Source: JASLBX01 sp036373915 (GTDB lineage: Bacteria; Actinomycetota; Actinomycetes; Jiangellales; Jiangellaceae). Taken from it: a stretch of 64,000 nt of DNA. The DNA lies in contig DASUUU010000135.1 of assembly GCA_036373915.1 (NCBI GenBank), positions 8,064 through 72,063 of the forward strand, in the 5' to 3' direction. Positions 50,738-59,312 of the stretch are shown one piece after another (within the stretch, counting starts at the first letter, position 1; each line of letters begins with the position of its first letter). The position numbers and the translations under genes were made by a program. The notes beneath the pieces are model-generated. The model was not told where the DNA came from. It ran no database searches and worked only from the letters and a program-made list of their open reading frames with translations.

Positions 50738-53700
50738 TCAGCTGAGTTCCGGCGCACCCGCACGGGCGACCCGCACGGCGTGGACGAGCACGTCGTCGGT
50801 GCGCGGCCCGCGGCGCAGTACGTCGAGCTCGTCGGCCAGTTCCGCGGCCACGTCCGCCTCGGGTCGGCCGTCGCGACCGGATTCGACCCAGCGCGCCAGC
50901 GCGGCGAGCTCGCGCCGGCTGTGGTCACCGACCGGCCGACGGCGGACCAGCACCGGCTTGCCGCCGCGGTCCGCTTGGCCGCTGTCCGCGGAATCGGCCC
51001 CGCCGTCGTCACCCGAGCTCTGGTCCGACTTGTCCGACCCGGCTTCGCCGTCCAGCCCGTCCGGTCTGACTTTCCCGTCGGGCCTATCCGGTGCGGCTTC
51101 GCCCATCGGGTCGGCCTTTCCGCGAGCGCCCTTGCCGCCGCGCTTGCTCGATCGCCCGGGCCGGCGTCCGGACGTCCCGTCCTCGGCACCCGCTGCTTCC
51201 GGCCGCTCCTCTTGGCTGCCGGCCACGACGTCGGCTTCGGCTGCTGCCACCGCCCAGTCGAAGGCATCCGCGTCAGCAACCGCCTTGGCATAAGCGTCGA
51301 CGAGGCGGGCGTTCTCGCCATCCGGATCGGCCGCCCAGGCCGCTGACCAGACTCGATGTACCGACCAGCCGAGGCGGACCAGCATGTCGCGCCGGATCCG
51401 GCTCTGCTGCTGCGCGATCGGCAGCGCCGCGTAGGCCGGGCCGTCGGTCTCGATCGCCAGCACGAATCGATCGCGCCGGAGCGGATGCCGGACGGCGACT
51501 TCGATCGCGCCGGTGCCGCCGCCATAGCCGAGGACGACCGACGCGCCGGCGGCACGCAACCGCTCTGCGACCGCGATCGCGAGGGCATCGCCCCGGCCTG
51601 ACCCGGACATCGCGCCGGGGGCCTCGGCGTGGGCGAGAAAATCCTTGAGGGCGCGCCCACCCTCGGTTGTCAGGCGACGAGGGCTCAGATCGTCGGCGCC
51701 GAACGACGAGACGACAGTCATCCGATCCCGCGCCCTGGTGATCGCCGCTGCAAGCCGCCTGTCGCCGCCAGGGCGATCGAGCGCACCGAACCGGTACAGC
51801 ACCCGGCCATCGACCGAGCGGCCGTACCCGAGCGTCAGGATGATCGCGTCGCGGACATCGCCGCACACCCTGTCGACATCCTTGATGAAGAAGGGTTCCT
51901 CGCGGTCATCGCGGAGGAACGGTGCCACGTCCGGCGCCCGGATCAGCGCGGCCCGCAGCGCGGCATCGATCCGGGCAGCGTGGGGACGGCTCAGGGTTAT
52001 CACGCCCAAGCTCTCGTGTGGGCGGGTGCGCGCATGCTCGAAGACCGTCTCCACGACGCGCCGGACCTCAGCCTCAGAGCTGTCCACACCAGCGTCGTCA
52101 TCCGCTGCGACGAGCTCGTGGCACAACCTCGGCGACGCCGCCGAAGGGATCACGGTCAGCCGGTCGCCGTAGCTTCTGCGGCTGGCGAAAGCGGCCAGCC
52201 TGTCTTCGCGAATTCGGTACTCGGTCAGCAGCGGCAGCCGAGTGAGTGCGGGTGCGAGGGCCTCGTAAACGGATGCAGGGTGTTCGGTGCTGTCGGTGAA
52301 CATGTCGTATGTCGACTGCTGGTCATCCGATTCGGTGATCGGCTCGATCGCCGTGGTGAATCCGAGCAACGTGAGCTGCTCGCGGTCGCCGATCACCACG
52401 ACGCGCTCTGCCCGGGCGATCGCCGGAACCGCCTCGGCCGGGGAGATCTGGCCGGAGTCCTCGATGATCACAACGTCGAAGAGCCGCCGCTTCGGTAGCA
52501 GCGCCGGAACCGCCAGCGGCGGCATCACCCAGCAGGGCTTGGTCGCCAGGGTGATCTCGGGTGCGGCCGAGACGAGTTCGGGCAGGCTGCGAGGGCCGGA
52601 ATGGGTGTGCGCGGACTCCAGGATCACCGCCGCCTGACCCTCGTGCTCGTCGGCGACCTGGGCGAAGCGCGCCGCGCGGCCGGCCAGTACCGTGCCGACG
52701 GAAGACTCCTCCGGCGACCGGCGCCGGGCGGCCAGCCTGCGCTCGTGCTCGACACGATCGAACCGGCCGAGCGCCGGGTCGGCCGCCAGCACGTGATCCA
52801 GAACTGAGGAATGCCAGCAGTACGCGAACGCAGCCTCGGCGACGTCCGGGCCGGCGTCGCGCCGCGTGAGCTCGCCCAGCAGGTCGCCCAGACCGGCCGC
52901 CTCGAGGTCTGACCTGAGCTCGGCCAGCTTCGGCAAGGCCATCAGCACGTCCGAAGCGCCGGCCAGCTTCGCCAAGCGGGCGGCCAGGTCCGCGAACGGC
53001 AACTCGTGGATGTCCGCAAGATCTGCATGCACGTCGGCCAGCACCGTGAGCCCGGCACGGGCGGCCGCGACCGCACGGACGGCCGCCGGCAGGTGTGGCC
53101 CGGTACGCGGCAGCCGCGAGTCTCGGGCCCGCCGGCGCCACTCGGAGAGCTGTTCCTGAACCGACACCAGACGCGCGTGGACGTCGGCACGAGCCCGCAG
53201 CGCGGACGGATTCACCTGGATATCCCTGATCTGCAGCCGGACCCGGCGGCGGGCGACCAGGCCCATCCGGCCGGAGCGAGAGGTCCGCTCCCGGCGGTCC
53301 GCGGTCGCGGCCACGAACTCGTCGAGGGGCGCGGACCAGATATCCGGCTGGAACTCGTCCAGCGTTCCGGCGACCGAGGTGAGCAGGTCGACCGCGGCGA
53401 AAGCATCGGCCGGGCTGGCCGGGCCCGTGAGGCCCACCTCTACACAGGCCCGGGTTGCGGCGTTGCGAAGTTCTGGCAGGGTAGTCGCGCGCAGCTCGTC
53501 GACGGCCGATCGAATCCGCTCTGCGGCCCCCGTAGTGGGGACGGCCGCCCCGCTCCACGGCGTGATCTCTACTGCGGCGGCCAAGCCGCCCAGTTCGGCG
53601 TAGGCCCGGAGCTTGACCCGCAACGCCTCCCGGGTGCCGACGCCGTACCTGACCAGCGCATCACCTGGCACCCTCGCAGGCGTGCGCGCCTCAGGGTCGG

Positions 53701-54985
53701 CTGCGGCGATCGCGGCCATCAGCTCGTACGCGCTACAGCCCCACGGGTCGCGGCCGACGTGCAAGGCATCTAGGTAGCGCCGAAGGGCGCCGTCGTCGGC
53801 CGGCTTGCGTTCTGGCCCGGCCGCCTCTGACACGGGCTGCGCCGGACCTTCGGTCTCGTCGCCCTGCGATGGCGCGAGCCGCTGGGCCGTCTCGATGACG
53901 GTGTTCACCGCCTCGCGGGTTGCCTTGACCGACGACAAATCCAGCACGACATCATCGAGGCCGGCACTGGTCAGCCGGTCCAGCAGGGCGGTGAGGCCGG
54001 CCCGCTTGGAGCCCACGATTAGCACCCGTTGGCCACTCGCGACGAGTTCGGCAACGAGGTTGACGATCGTCTGGGTGCGGCCCGTGCCCGGCGGCGCGTC
54101 CACCCGCAGGCTGCGGCCCGCTGCGACGGCCGCCACAACGTCGGTCTGCGCCGGGTCGGCGTCCAGGACCAGCCGAAGCGGCCGGTCCGGAGCGTGTGCG
54201 GCGGTGGTCCGGACCGCCTGCGCCGCCTGTTCGTCCCCGGCCAGCGCGGCGACGACGTCGTGCGCGTCGAGTTCGGGCGCCAGCGCGTCGAGATCGGCGA
54301 CCGCAGCGTCCGGTTCGACGGCGAACGTCCCGAGCATGGCGCGGTGTGAGATCGAAAACCCGTCGATCACATGAGCGGGTGCGAACTCGCGCAGCCGCTC
54401 CACGACATGCGGGTACCGCAACCGCCCAGCGCGGTCGCGCAACGAGTCGAGTCCGAACCGAAGCCCAAGCTGGGTATCCAGCGCGTGCAGCAGCACCGGG
54501 TTGACGCTCGCCTCGGTCGATACCTCGATGACGAAGTCGGTCTCGGCAGGGTCGCGGGCCACGACCGCCGCGGGCCGAAGTAGGACCGGTGCGGTGGGCC
54601 GGTGGGCCGCGAACGGGTTGGCCCAGGTGGCAACGCCGATCGCCAGCATGGCGGTGTCGATGCCACGCTCTTCGGCGAGTTCTCGCGCCTTGTCGCGGAT
54701 GGCACGTGCCGAGCGCAGCGCGGATTTGCGCAGCGGCTCGTGCGGGAACAGGCGAGACACCAAGACGGGCTCGCCGTCGATCAGCTTCTTGCGCGTCTCG
54801 GGATCCGCTGCGGCCAGGTCCAACGTGCCGATCTTGAGGTCACGGAAGTACAGCAGCGGATCCTTGCCCCCAAGGGCACGGAGCTCATCGGTCCAGCGCA
54901 CCACCGCGTCCGCGACCAGTTCGGCGCGACTCGCCGGTTCGGTCGCCGGCGGCCGCGCGGCTGCGGTTTCATGTACCGTCGTCAT
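50738..54985 (-). CDS. Giant SF1-like helicase (DUF4011-type) with C-terminal Vsr-like nuclease domain
   Basis: The product is 1415 aa. The N-terminal region (about 20-240) is DUF4011-like (DPLLYFRDLKIGTLDLAAAD; ALDTQLGLRFGLDSLRDRAG). The P-loop is VDAPPGTGRTQTIV: Arg303 replaces the usual Lys. The Walker-B region reads VVIIEDSGQISPAEAVPAIA (about 842), where family members have DEA-S-Q. UvrD-like C-terminal motifs follow (TLGYGRSVDGRVLYRFGALD; AAITRARDRMTVV). An REase/Vsr-like domain (about 1150-1235: VLAIETDGPAYAALP ... RRDMLVRLGWSVHRVWS) is next, then a charged linker and a small helical end. Such helicase-nuclease fusions are often orphan defence genes. ATG at 54985; 55003 possible. Confidence 0.8.
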   Translation of the reverse strand: MTTVHETAAARPPATEPASRAELVADAVVRWTDELRALGGKDPLLYFRDLKIGTLDLAAADPETRKKLIDGEPVLVSRLFPHEPLRKSALRSARAIRDKARELAEERGIDTAMLAIGVATWANPFAAHRPTAPVLLRPAAVVARDPAETDFVIEVSTEASVNPVLLHALDTQLGLRFGLDSLRDRAGRLRYPHVVERLREFAPAHVIDGFSISHRAMLGTFAVEPDAAVADLDALAPELDAHDVVAALAGDEQAAQAVRTTAAHAPDRPLRLVLDADPAQTDVVAAVAAGRSLRVDAPPGTGRTQTIVNLVAELVASGQRVLIVGSKRAGLTALLDRLTSAGLDDVVLDLSSVKATREAVNTVIETAQRLAPSQGDETEGPAQPVSEAAGPERKPADDGALRRYLDALHVGRDPWGCSAYELMAAIAAADPEARTPARVPGDALVRYGVGTREALRVKLRAYAELGGLAAAVEITPWSGAAVPTTGAAERIRSAVDELRATTLPELRNAATRACVEVGLTGPASPADAFAAVDLLTSVAGTLDEFQPDIWSAPLDEFVAATADRRERTSRSGRMGLVARRRVRLQIRDIQVNPSALRARADVHARLVSVQEQLSEWRRRARDSRLPRTGPHLPAAVRAVAAARAGLTVLADVHADLADIHELPFADLAARLAKLAGASDVLMALPKLAELRSDLEAAGLGDLLGELTRRDAGPDVAEAAFAYCWHSSVLDHVLAADPALGRFDRVEHERRLAARRRSPEESSVGTVLAGRAARFAQVADEHEGQAAVILESAHTHSGPRSLPELVSAAPEITLATKPCWVMPPLAVPALLPKRRLFDVVIIEDSGQISPAEAVPAIARAERVVVIGDREQLTLLGFTTAIEPITESDDQQSTYDMFTDSTEHPASVYEALAPALTRLPLLTEYRIREDRLAAFASRRSYGDRLTVIPSAASPRLCHELVAADDDAGVDSSEAEVRRVVETVFEHARTRPHESLGVITLSRPHAARIDAALRAALIRAPDVAPFLRDDREEPFFIKDVDRVCGDVRDAIILTLGYGRSVDGRVLYRFGALDRPGGDRRLAAAITRARDRMTVVSSFGADDLSPRRLTTEGGRALKDFLAHAEAPGAMSGSGRGDALAIAVAERLRAAGASVVLGYGGGTGAIEVAVRHPLRRDRFVLAIETDGPAYAALPIAQQQSRIRRDMLVRLGWSVHRVWSAAWAADPDGENARLVDAYAKAVADADAFDWAVAAAEADVVAGSQEERPEAAGAEDGTSGRRPGRSSKRGGKGARGKADPMGEAAPDRPDGKVRPDGLDGEAGSDKSDQSSGDDGGADSADSGQADRGGKPVLVRRRPVGDHSRRELAALARWVESGRDGRPEADVAAELADELDVLRRGPRTDDVLVHAVRVARAGAPELS

Positions 54986-55124
54986 CGCGCTCGTCCCCCG
55001 CATTGCGGCCTCACGCGCCGAGGTTAACCAGGTCGGCGGCACAATTCGTGGAGGCACGACGGGGTCAGTGGACTTGGTGCAGTGCATGTGACGCCCTAGA
55101 GTGACTGTCGCCGAAGGAGGGCAC

Positions 55125-55658
55125 GTGAAGCTACTGGCTGATCAACCCACGGTCGACGTCGAGGAGCCCCCTCATCGCCCCGTCCTCGCAATCCTGGGCG
55201 GAGTCGCCGTCCTCGTCCTGATGATCGGCGTCGGGCTGACTCTGCTGCTGTCCGGCGGGCCCGTTGACGAGCAGCCCGTCATGGTGGCGGACGACAGCGT
55301 CGGGCAGTCCGCCGACATGGCGAGCTGGACGGCGAGTGCCAATGCAGCCTGCTACGCGGCCGGCGACACCCCGCTCGTTGCCCGGGAAGACGGATCGCTG
55401 GCCGATACGGACCGCGCCGTACGCAACCTCGTCGTGAATATCCGCGAGATCCCGATCCCCGCCGACCGCCAGGCCCGTGCGCTGATCCTGCCGATCGTGC
55501 TGATGGGAGACGATGCTGAGACCGCGTGGTGGGGTATCTCCGGACTCGACCGAGACGAGATCTCGGCCTCAGAGCTCGACGACGCCAACGCGCTTGCCCA
55601 GGCTTTCGTCAACGGCCTGGTCGACATCGGCGCCGACTGCTCCGCGCTCGCCGAATGA
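55125..55658 (+). CDS. Single-pass membrane protein of unknown function
   Basis: The product is 177 aa. A cytosolic N-terminus of about 25 residues (VKLLADQPTVDVEEPPHRPV), one membrane span (LAILGGVAVLVLMIGVGLTLLL), and an exported domain of about 120 residues with cysteines in NAACYAAGDTP and IGADCSALAE. GTG start set by AAGGAGG. The family is not recognised. The stop codon is part of a dispersed repeat unit. It is divergent from the helicase-nuclease gene. Confidence 0.7.
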   Translation: MKLLADQPTVDVEEPPHRPVLAILGGVAVLVLMIGVGLTLLLSGGPVDEQPVMVADDSVGQSADMASWTASANAACYAAGDTPLVAREDGSLADTDRAVRNLVVNIREIPIPADRQARALILPIVLMGDDAETAWWGISGLDRDEISASELDDANALAQAFVNGLVDIGADCSALAE

Positions 55659-55746
55659 TCACGTTCAGCATGCGTATCGGTGCCGCACCAGGCGCGTGCG
55701 CATGGTAGAGCGCCGACAAACCTGCCGAACGTGATCAACCGGCGCC
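55656..55746. repeat. Dispersed intergenic repeat, copy 3
   Basis: TGATCACGTTCAGCA begins with the stop codon of the preceding gene; a unit ending CCTGCCGAACGTGATCAACC is in the opposite orientation. GAACGTGATCAACCGGCGCC at 55727-55746 is identical to 21541-21560. TGGTAGAGCGCCGACAAACC aligns with TGGTAGAGCACCGACGAACC at 21579. Confidence 0.75.
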
Positions 55747-55819
55747 ACACCACCCACCCGCGCCTGCGGTCCTGATAGCTGAGCCGAGCGTCCGAGTGCG
55801 TCCGGCGTACACTTGCGTT

Positions 55820-55858
55820 ATGACTTTCGCGCTCGAGTCCTGGCGGTGGCAGCCCTAG
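55820..55858 (+). CDS. Tryptophan leader peptide of the trpS attenuator
   Basis: The 12-residue frame is MTFALESWRWQP with two Trp codons separated by one Arg codon. The ATG has no ribosome site but lies 7 nt after a possible -10 box (TACACT, 55808-55813), so the mRNA may be leaderless. The Trp codons fall inside the first strand of the regulatory hairpin. Confidence 0.8.
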   Translation: MTFALESWRWQP

Positions 55859-55924
55859 CCGGCGGCCACCAACTCGAGCGAACCCTCTTCCACTGGCCGC
55901 CGCCACGGCGGCCACGATCTTTCT
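55841..55924 (+). promoter_or_regulatory. Ribosome-mediated transcription attenuator of trpS
   Basis: Strand 1 GGTGGC (55845-55850) pairs with strand 2 GCCACC (55865-55870). Strand 2 GGCGGCCA (55861-55868) can instead pair with strand 3 TGGCCGCC (55894-55901), which otherwise forms the terminator stem with GGCGGCCA (55907-55914) followed by CGATCTTTCT. The strands are mutually exclusive. A ribosome stalled at the Trp codons would free strand 2 and prevent termination. Confidence 0.8.
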
Positions 55925-55977
55925 GGACGAGGCCGGATCCTGTCGGCGGCGGCTGCCTGACCGACAAGGAGCCACCT

Positions 55978-57018
55978 ATGACTACCGTCCTGGAGTACCA
56001 GCCACTATTGGCGGACCCAGCCACCGTCACCGCCCATCCGTCGCGGTACCGGATCCTCACCGGCGACCGCCCGACCGGCCCGCTACATCTAGGGCATTAC
56101 CTGGGCACCTTGCAGAACCGCGTACGCCTGCAGGACCTGGGCGTCGAGACGTTCGTCGTGATCGCCGACTACCAGGTGATCACGGATCGCGTCCATCCCG
56201 GCGACGTCGCGGCTAACGTGCACGAGATCGTGCTGGACTACCTGGCCGCCGGCCTCGATCCGGACCGGACGACGATCTTCGCGCATAGCGCCGTGCCGGC
56301 ACTTAACCAGCTCATGCTGCCGTTCCTCGCCCTCACGACTGTTCCCGAACTGCAGCGCAACCCGACAGTGAAGAGCGAGGCCGCCGACGCTGGCCTGTCG
56401 TCGACCAACGGGCTGCTGCTGACCTATCCGGTGCACCAGGCGGCCGATATCTTGTTCTGCCACGGCAACCTGGTTCCCGTAGGTCAGGATCAACTGCCGC
56501 ACATCGAGCAGACCAGGCTCGTCGCACGGCGGTTCAACGAACGCTTCGGGCGGCTCTTCACCGAACCCCAGGCGCTGTTGTCGGATTCACCCGTGCTGCT
56601 CGGGATCGACGGCCGGAAGATGAGCAAGAGCCGAGGCAACGGCATCAGCCTGCGGGCGAACGAGGACGAGACGGCCCGGCTGATCCGCCGTGCGGTCACC
56701 GACTCGGAGCGCATGATCACCTACGAGCCCGCCCGGCGGCCGGAAGTCGCCAGCCTGCTTCTCGTCGGTGCTCAATGCGCCGGGACGTCACCGGAGTTGC
56801 TGGCCGCTCAGGTTGGCGATGGCGGTGCCTTCCGGCTGAAGCAGGTGGTGACCGAGGCGGTCAACGAGCACCTGCGCCCGTTGCGTGAGCGGCGCGCCAA
56901 GCTTGCCGATGACGCCGGACTGGTCCGGTCCGTGCTGGCGAACGGTGCGGAGCGGGCGAACGAGGAGGCCTACCGGACACTCGCCGAGGTGCACGCGGTG
57001 CTCGGCATGCGCTACTGA
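55978..57018 (+). CDS. trpS: Tryptophanyl-tRNA synthetase
   Basis: The product is 346 aa, class I. HIGH motif in TGPLHLGHYLGTLQNRV; VPVGQDQLPHIEQTR (tryptophan/ATP pocket); KMSKS in GRKMSKSRGNGI (about residue 216). The TG-x-LHLGHY form and the presence of an attenuator recall the auxiliary, antibiotic-resistant TrpRS1 of streptomycetes, which is regulated by ribosome-mediated attenuation. Whether a second trpS exists in this genome cannot be seen. The ATG is preceded by AAGGAG. Confidence 0.92.
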   Translation: MTTVLEYQPLLADPATVTAHPSRYRILTGDRPTGPLHLGHYLGTLQNRVRLQDLGVETFVVIADYQVITDRVHPGDVAANVHEIVLDYLAAGLDPDRTTIFAHSAVPALNQLMLPFLALTTVPELQRNPTVKSEAADAGLSSTNGLLLTYPVHQAADILFCHGNLVPVGQDQLPHIEQTRLVARRFNERFGRLFTEPQALLSDSPVLLGIDGRKMSKSRGNGISLRANEDETARLIRRAVTDSERMITYEPARRPEVASLLLVGAQCAGTSPELLAAQVGDGGAFRLKQVVTEAVNEHLRPLRERRAKLADDAGLVRSVLANGAERANEEAYRTLAEVHAVLGMRY

Positions 57019-57040
57019 GCCGCAATCTTGTTGCTTCCAT

Positions 57041-57103
57041 GATCAAGTGGTCTCGACTTGGGTGAAATACCGATGCGCCCCGACCATTCGGGACCACTTG
57101 ATC
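57041..57103. repeat. Intergenic palindrome (GATCAAGTGGTC type)
   Basis: GATCAAGTGGTC (57041-57052) and GACCACTTGATC (57092-57103) are perfect 12-bp arms around a 39-nt loop. It lies between the convergent trpS and channel genes and could terminate both. It is related in design to 31491-31539. Confidence 0.75.
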
Positions 57104-57154
57104 TTGTGGACCGCTCGGGTCCGGGCAGGCAGCGAGTCGGACCAGTCCGGGGCG

Positions 57155-57610
57155 CTAGCCGTCGGAGTCCTCCTCTGGTGGCGGCCGGAGCCATCGCTTG
57201 GCCGTCCTCTCGAGCGATGCCCTGGCGAGCGACGTGCCCAGCGTGACGAACAGCCCGACGGCGATCAGGGCATAGCAGATCGTGAAGATCTTGGAGATCG
57301 AATACTGGGGCACGAGATCTCCGTATCCAATGGTCAGACCGGTCACGACCGCGAAGTAGATGCTGTCGATCACGGACCACCCTTCCACCATGCGATAGAA
57401 GATCGTCGCCGAAGTGATCAATGTGACGAGGCTGATCGCCGCGCCGCGAAATGTTCGATCGCCCCAGGCTGCGCGGATGATCGCGATCAGCCGACGGAAC
57501 ACCAGAAGTAAGGTCAGCACGCACGTAACATACGACCGGAACAGGCCGTGGCCCGTCGGCGTTTCAGTCTCGTCCGTGTCGACGCCTGACGTGGTGGCTG
57601 GTTCGGCCAC
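57155..57610 (-). CDS. Small potassium channel protein
   Basis: The product is 151 aa with an N-terminal span (YVTCVLTLLLVFRRLIAII), TM1 (RGAAISLVTLITSATIFYRM), a pore helix and selectivity filter FAVVTGLTIGYGDLVPQ, and TM2 (IFTICYALIAVGLFVTLGTS). It is of the two-pore-helix Ion_trans_2 class with no cytosolic RCK domain. TIGYGD is the K+ signature. It lies between trpS and tRNA-Arg. Confidence 0.9.
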   Translation of the reverse strand: MAEPATTSGVDTDETETPTGHGLFRSYVTCVLTLLLVFRRLIAIIRAAWGDRTFRGAAISLVTLITSATIFYRMVEGWSVIDSIYFAVVTGLTIGYGDLVPQYSISKIFTICYALIAVGLFVTLGTSLARASLERTAKRWLRPPPEEDSDG

Positions 57611-57674
57611 CGAGGTGGCGGACGATACTGTTTTCGGGGTTCCCGCGCTGGGACGATCGGCGTGGACTCCAAAG

Positions 57675-57747
57675 GCCCCCGTAGCTCAGGGGATAGAGCA
57701 ACGGTTTCCTAAACCGTGTGTCGCAGGTTCGAATCCTGCCGGGGGCG
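57675..57747 (+). tRNA. tRNA-Arg (anticodon CCT)
   Basis: The 73-nt cloverleaf has acceptor GCCCCCG/CGGGGGC, D-arm GCTCAGGGGATAGAGC, anticodon arm ACGGT-TTCCTAA-ACCGT giving CCT, and T-arm GCAGGTTCGAATCCTGC. Discriminator G; CCA not encoded. It reads AGG codons, which are rare in high-GC genomes. Confidence 0.95.
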
Positions 57748-57783
57748 CTTTCTGACCAGCACCGATCCTGCAGCAAACGACAG

Positions 57784-58497
57784 TCAGACGGGCTGGCCGA
57801 TCGGGCGAATCGTCAAAGTGTTGAGGTCGACACCGTCGGGCTGATCGAGGGCGAACGCGATCGCCTCGGCAACAGGCCCCGATCCCATTGCGAACGGCGC
57901 GCTCGCTCCCTGCCAGAAGGGCGTGTCGATCATCCCCGGGTTCACGAGCGTAACGCCGATGCCACGGGCGGTTGCGTGCAGCCGCAGGTTCTCTGCGAGC
58001 CCTACGACGGCCCATTTGGTGGCGGAGTACAAGTTCGCTGGACTGTTCTTCGTTCCGGCCACGCTCCCAATCAGGACGATCCTGCCGCGCGTAGCCTCCA
58101 GGTGGGGCATGGCGGCACGCGCGAGCAGAGCGGGTCCAAGGACGTTGGTGAGCACCATCGGAGCCCAGAGCTCCGGGTCCCCATCGTCAGCGACCGTTGC
58201 GCCACCAGTCCGGTGGTAGTCGGCCGATGCGAAGCCGGCATTGGCGATCGCTGCGTGGAGTTCCCCGAAGTGCTCCACCGTTCGCGTGACGGCGCCCCGC
58301 GTCGCTTCCCAGTCGGCCGCGTCCGCGACGAATCCCAGCACGCGCTTAGGCTGCGCGACCTCATCGAGGAAGGCGTCGAGCTAATGCTCATCTCGGCCTG
58401 TGACTGCCACCCGGTGCCCCCTGGCGAGCAGCGTACGTGCCGTTTGGGCTCCGATTCCGCTGGTTCCTCCGGTGATCAAGACGGTCTTACCGTTCAC
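57784..58497 (-). pseudogene. SDR-family oxidoreductase interrupted by an in-frame amber codon
   Basis: The frame starts at GTG 58497 (VNGKTVLITGGTSGIGAQTA, NAD(P)-binding TGxxxGIG), eight bases after AAGGAG, reads through VAVTGRDEH and then meets TAG at 58381-58383. The same frame continues without shift: LDAFLDEVAQPKRVLGFVAD, then IANAGFAS (NAG motif) and LYSATKWAVVGLAENLRLHA (YxxxK active site) to a stop at 57784. All 237 sense-plus-stop positions are collinear with SDR proteins, so a single base change broke it, unless it is read-through or a sequencing error. A TetR gene is divergent, with operators between. Confidence 0.85.
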
Positions 58498-58566
58498 GAC
58501 GATGACTCCTTGAGGCGTGCAAGCTTGATGCCAGTGGGTCCGGGCGGGTTCCACAACCTTTGAATT

Positions 58567-58624
58567 CCAACAATAATGTTGGGATCGCAACACTAGTCCA
58601 TCAGAACTCCAACTGCAATGTTGG
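58567..58624. promoter_or_regulatory. Two palindromic operators between the SDR pseudogene and the TetR gene
   Basis: CCAACAATAATGTTGG (58567-58582) and CCAACTGCAATGTTGG (58609-58624) share the symmetry CCAAC-N6-GTTGG; centres are 42 bp apart, four helical turns. They fit a TetR-family autoregulatory operator pair controlling both directions. Confidence 0.75.
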
Positions 58625-58644
58625 TGTTGGGTAGAGTGGCGGCC

Positions 58645-59256
58645 ATGCCATGGGACGTCGAAGCGACGAAGAAACGCATCTACGATGCGGCTCTAGTCGA
58701 GTTCGCTGAGTTCGGGCTCAGCGGCACCACAGTGGAGCGGATCGCCAAGCGGGCCAGGATCAACCGGGAACGCGTCTACAACCACTTCGGCGACAAGGCG
58801 GAGTTGTTCTCGATCGTCATCGGGCGGGAGCTCGACAAGATCGCCGCAGCCGCGCCACTTGCGATCACGACCATCGATGACGTCGGACAGTTCGCGGAAA
58901 GCACGTTCGACTACCAGCGCGCACATCCCGAAGTGGCCAGGCTGGTGCTTTGGGAGGGGCTCTCCGATAACGGCGCCGTCACCGGCGAGGACGTTCGCGC
59001 GGGGCTCTATCGACGGAAGGTGGCGGCGGTAGCGGCCGCGCAGGAGGCAGGGATCGTTGACAGCGACTTCTCTCCCGCTCACCTGGTCTTCCTGCTCATC
59101 TCGCTCTCGAGCTACTGGTCTGCGGCGCCTCAGATCGCGCGGATGCTCTCCGGTTCCGACGTCGACTTTGAGGCTGACGTTGCTCGTCGGCGAGATGCCG
59201 TCGTCCGCGCTGCGCGGAAGCTCGCCGAGCCGCGAACCCACACTCGTGCACCGTAG
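58645..59256 (+). CDS. TetR-family transcriptional regulator
   Basis: The product is 203 aa. The N-terminal helix-turn-helix reads IYDAALVEFAEFGLSGTTVE, then RIAKRARINRERVYNHFGDK. The C-terminal ligand domain is poorly conserved, as usual. I place the start at ATG 58645 because an upstream ATG at 58618 lies within the second operator. It is divergent from the SDR gene that it probably represses; that target is now broken. Confidence 0.88.
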   Translation: MPWDVEATKKRIYDAALVEFAEFGLSGTTVERIAKRARINRERVYNHFGDKAELFSIVIGRELDKIAAAAPLAITTIDDVGQFAESTFDYQRAHPEVARLVLWEGLSDNGAVTGEDVRAGLYRRKVAAVAAAQEAGIVDSDFSPAHLVFLLISLSSYWSAAPQIARMLSGSDVDFEADVARRRDAVVRAARKLAEPRTHTRAP

Positions 59257-59312
59257 TTCGGGTTCGGCTCTTGCTCGGCGAGGGCACGCGGAAGTTCGCT
59301 GCGAAGGGCCTG

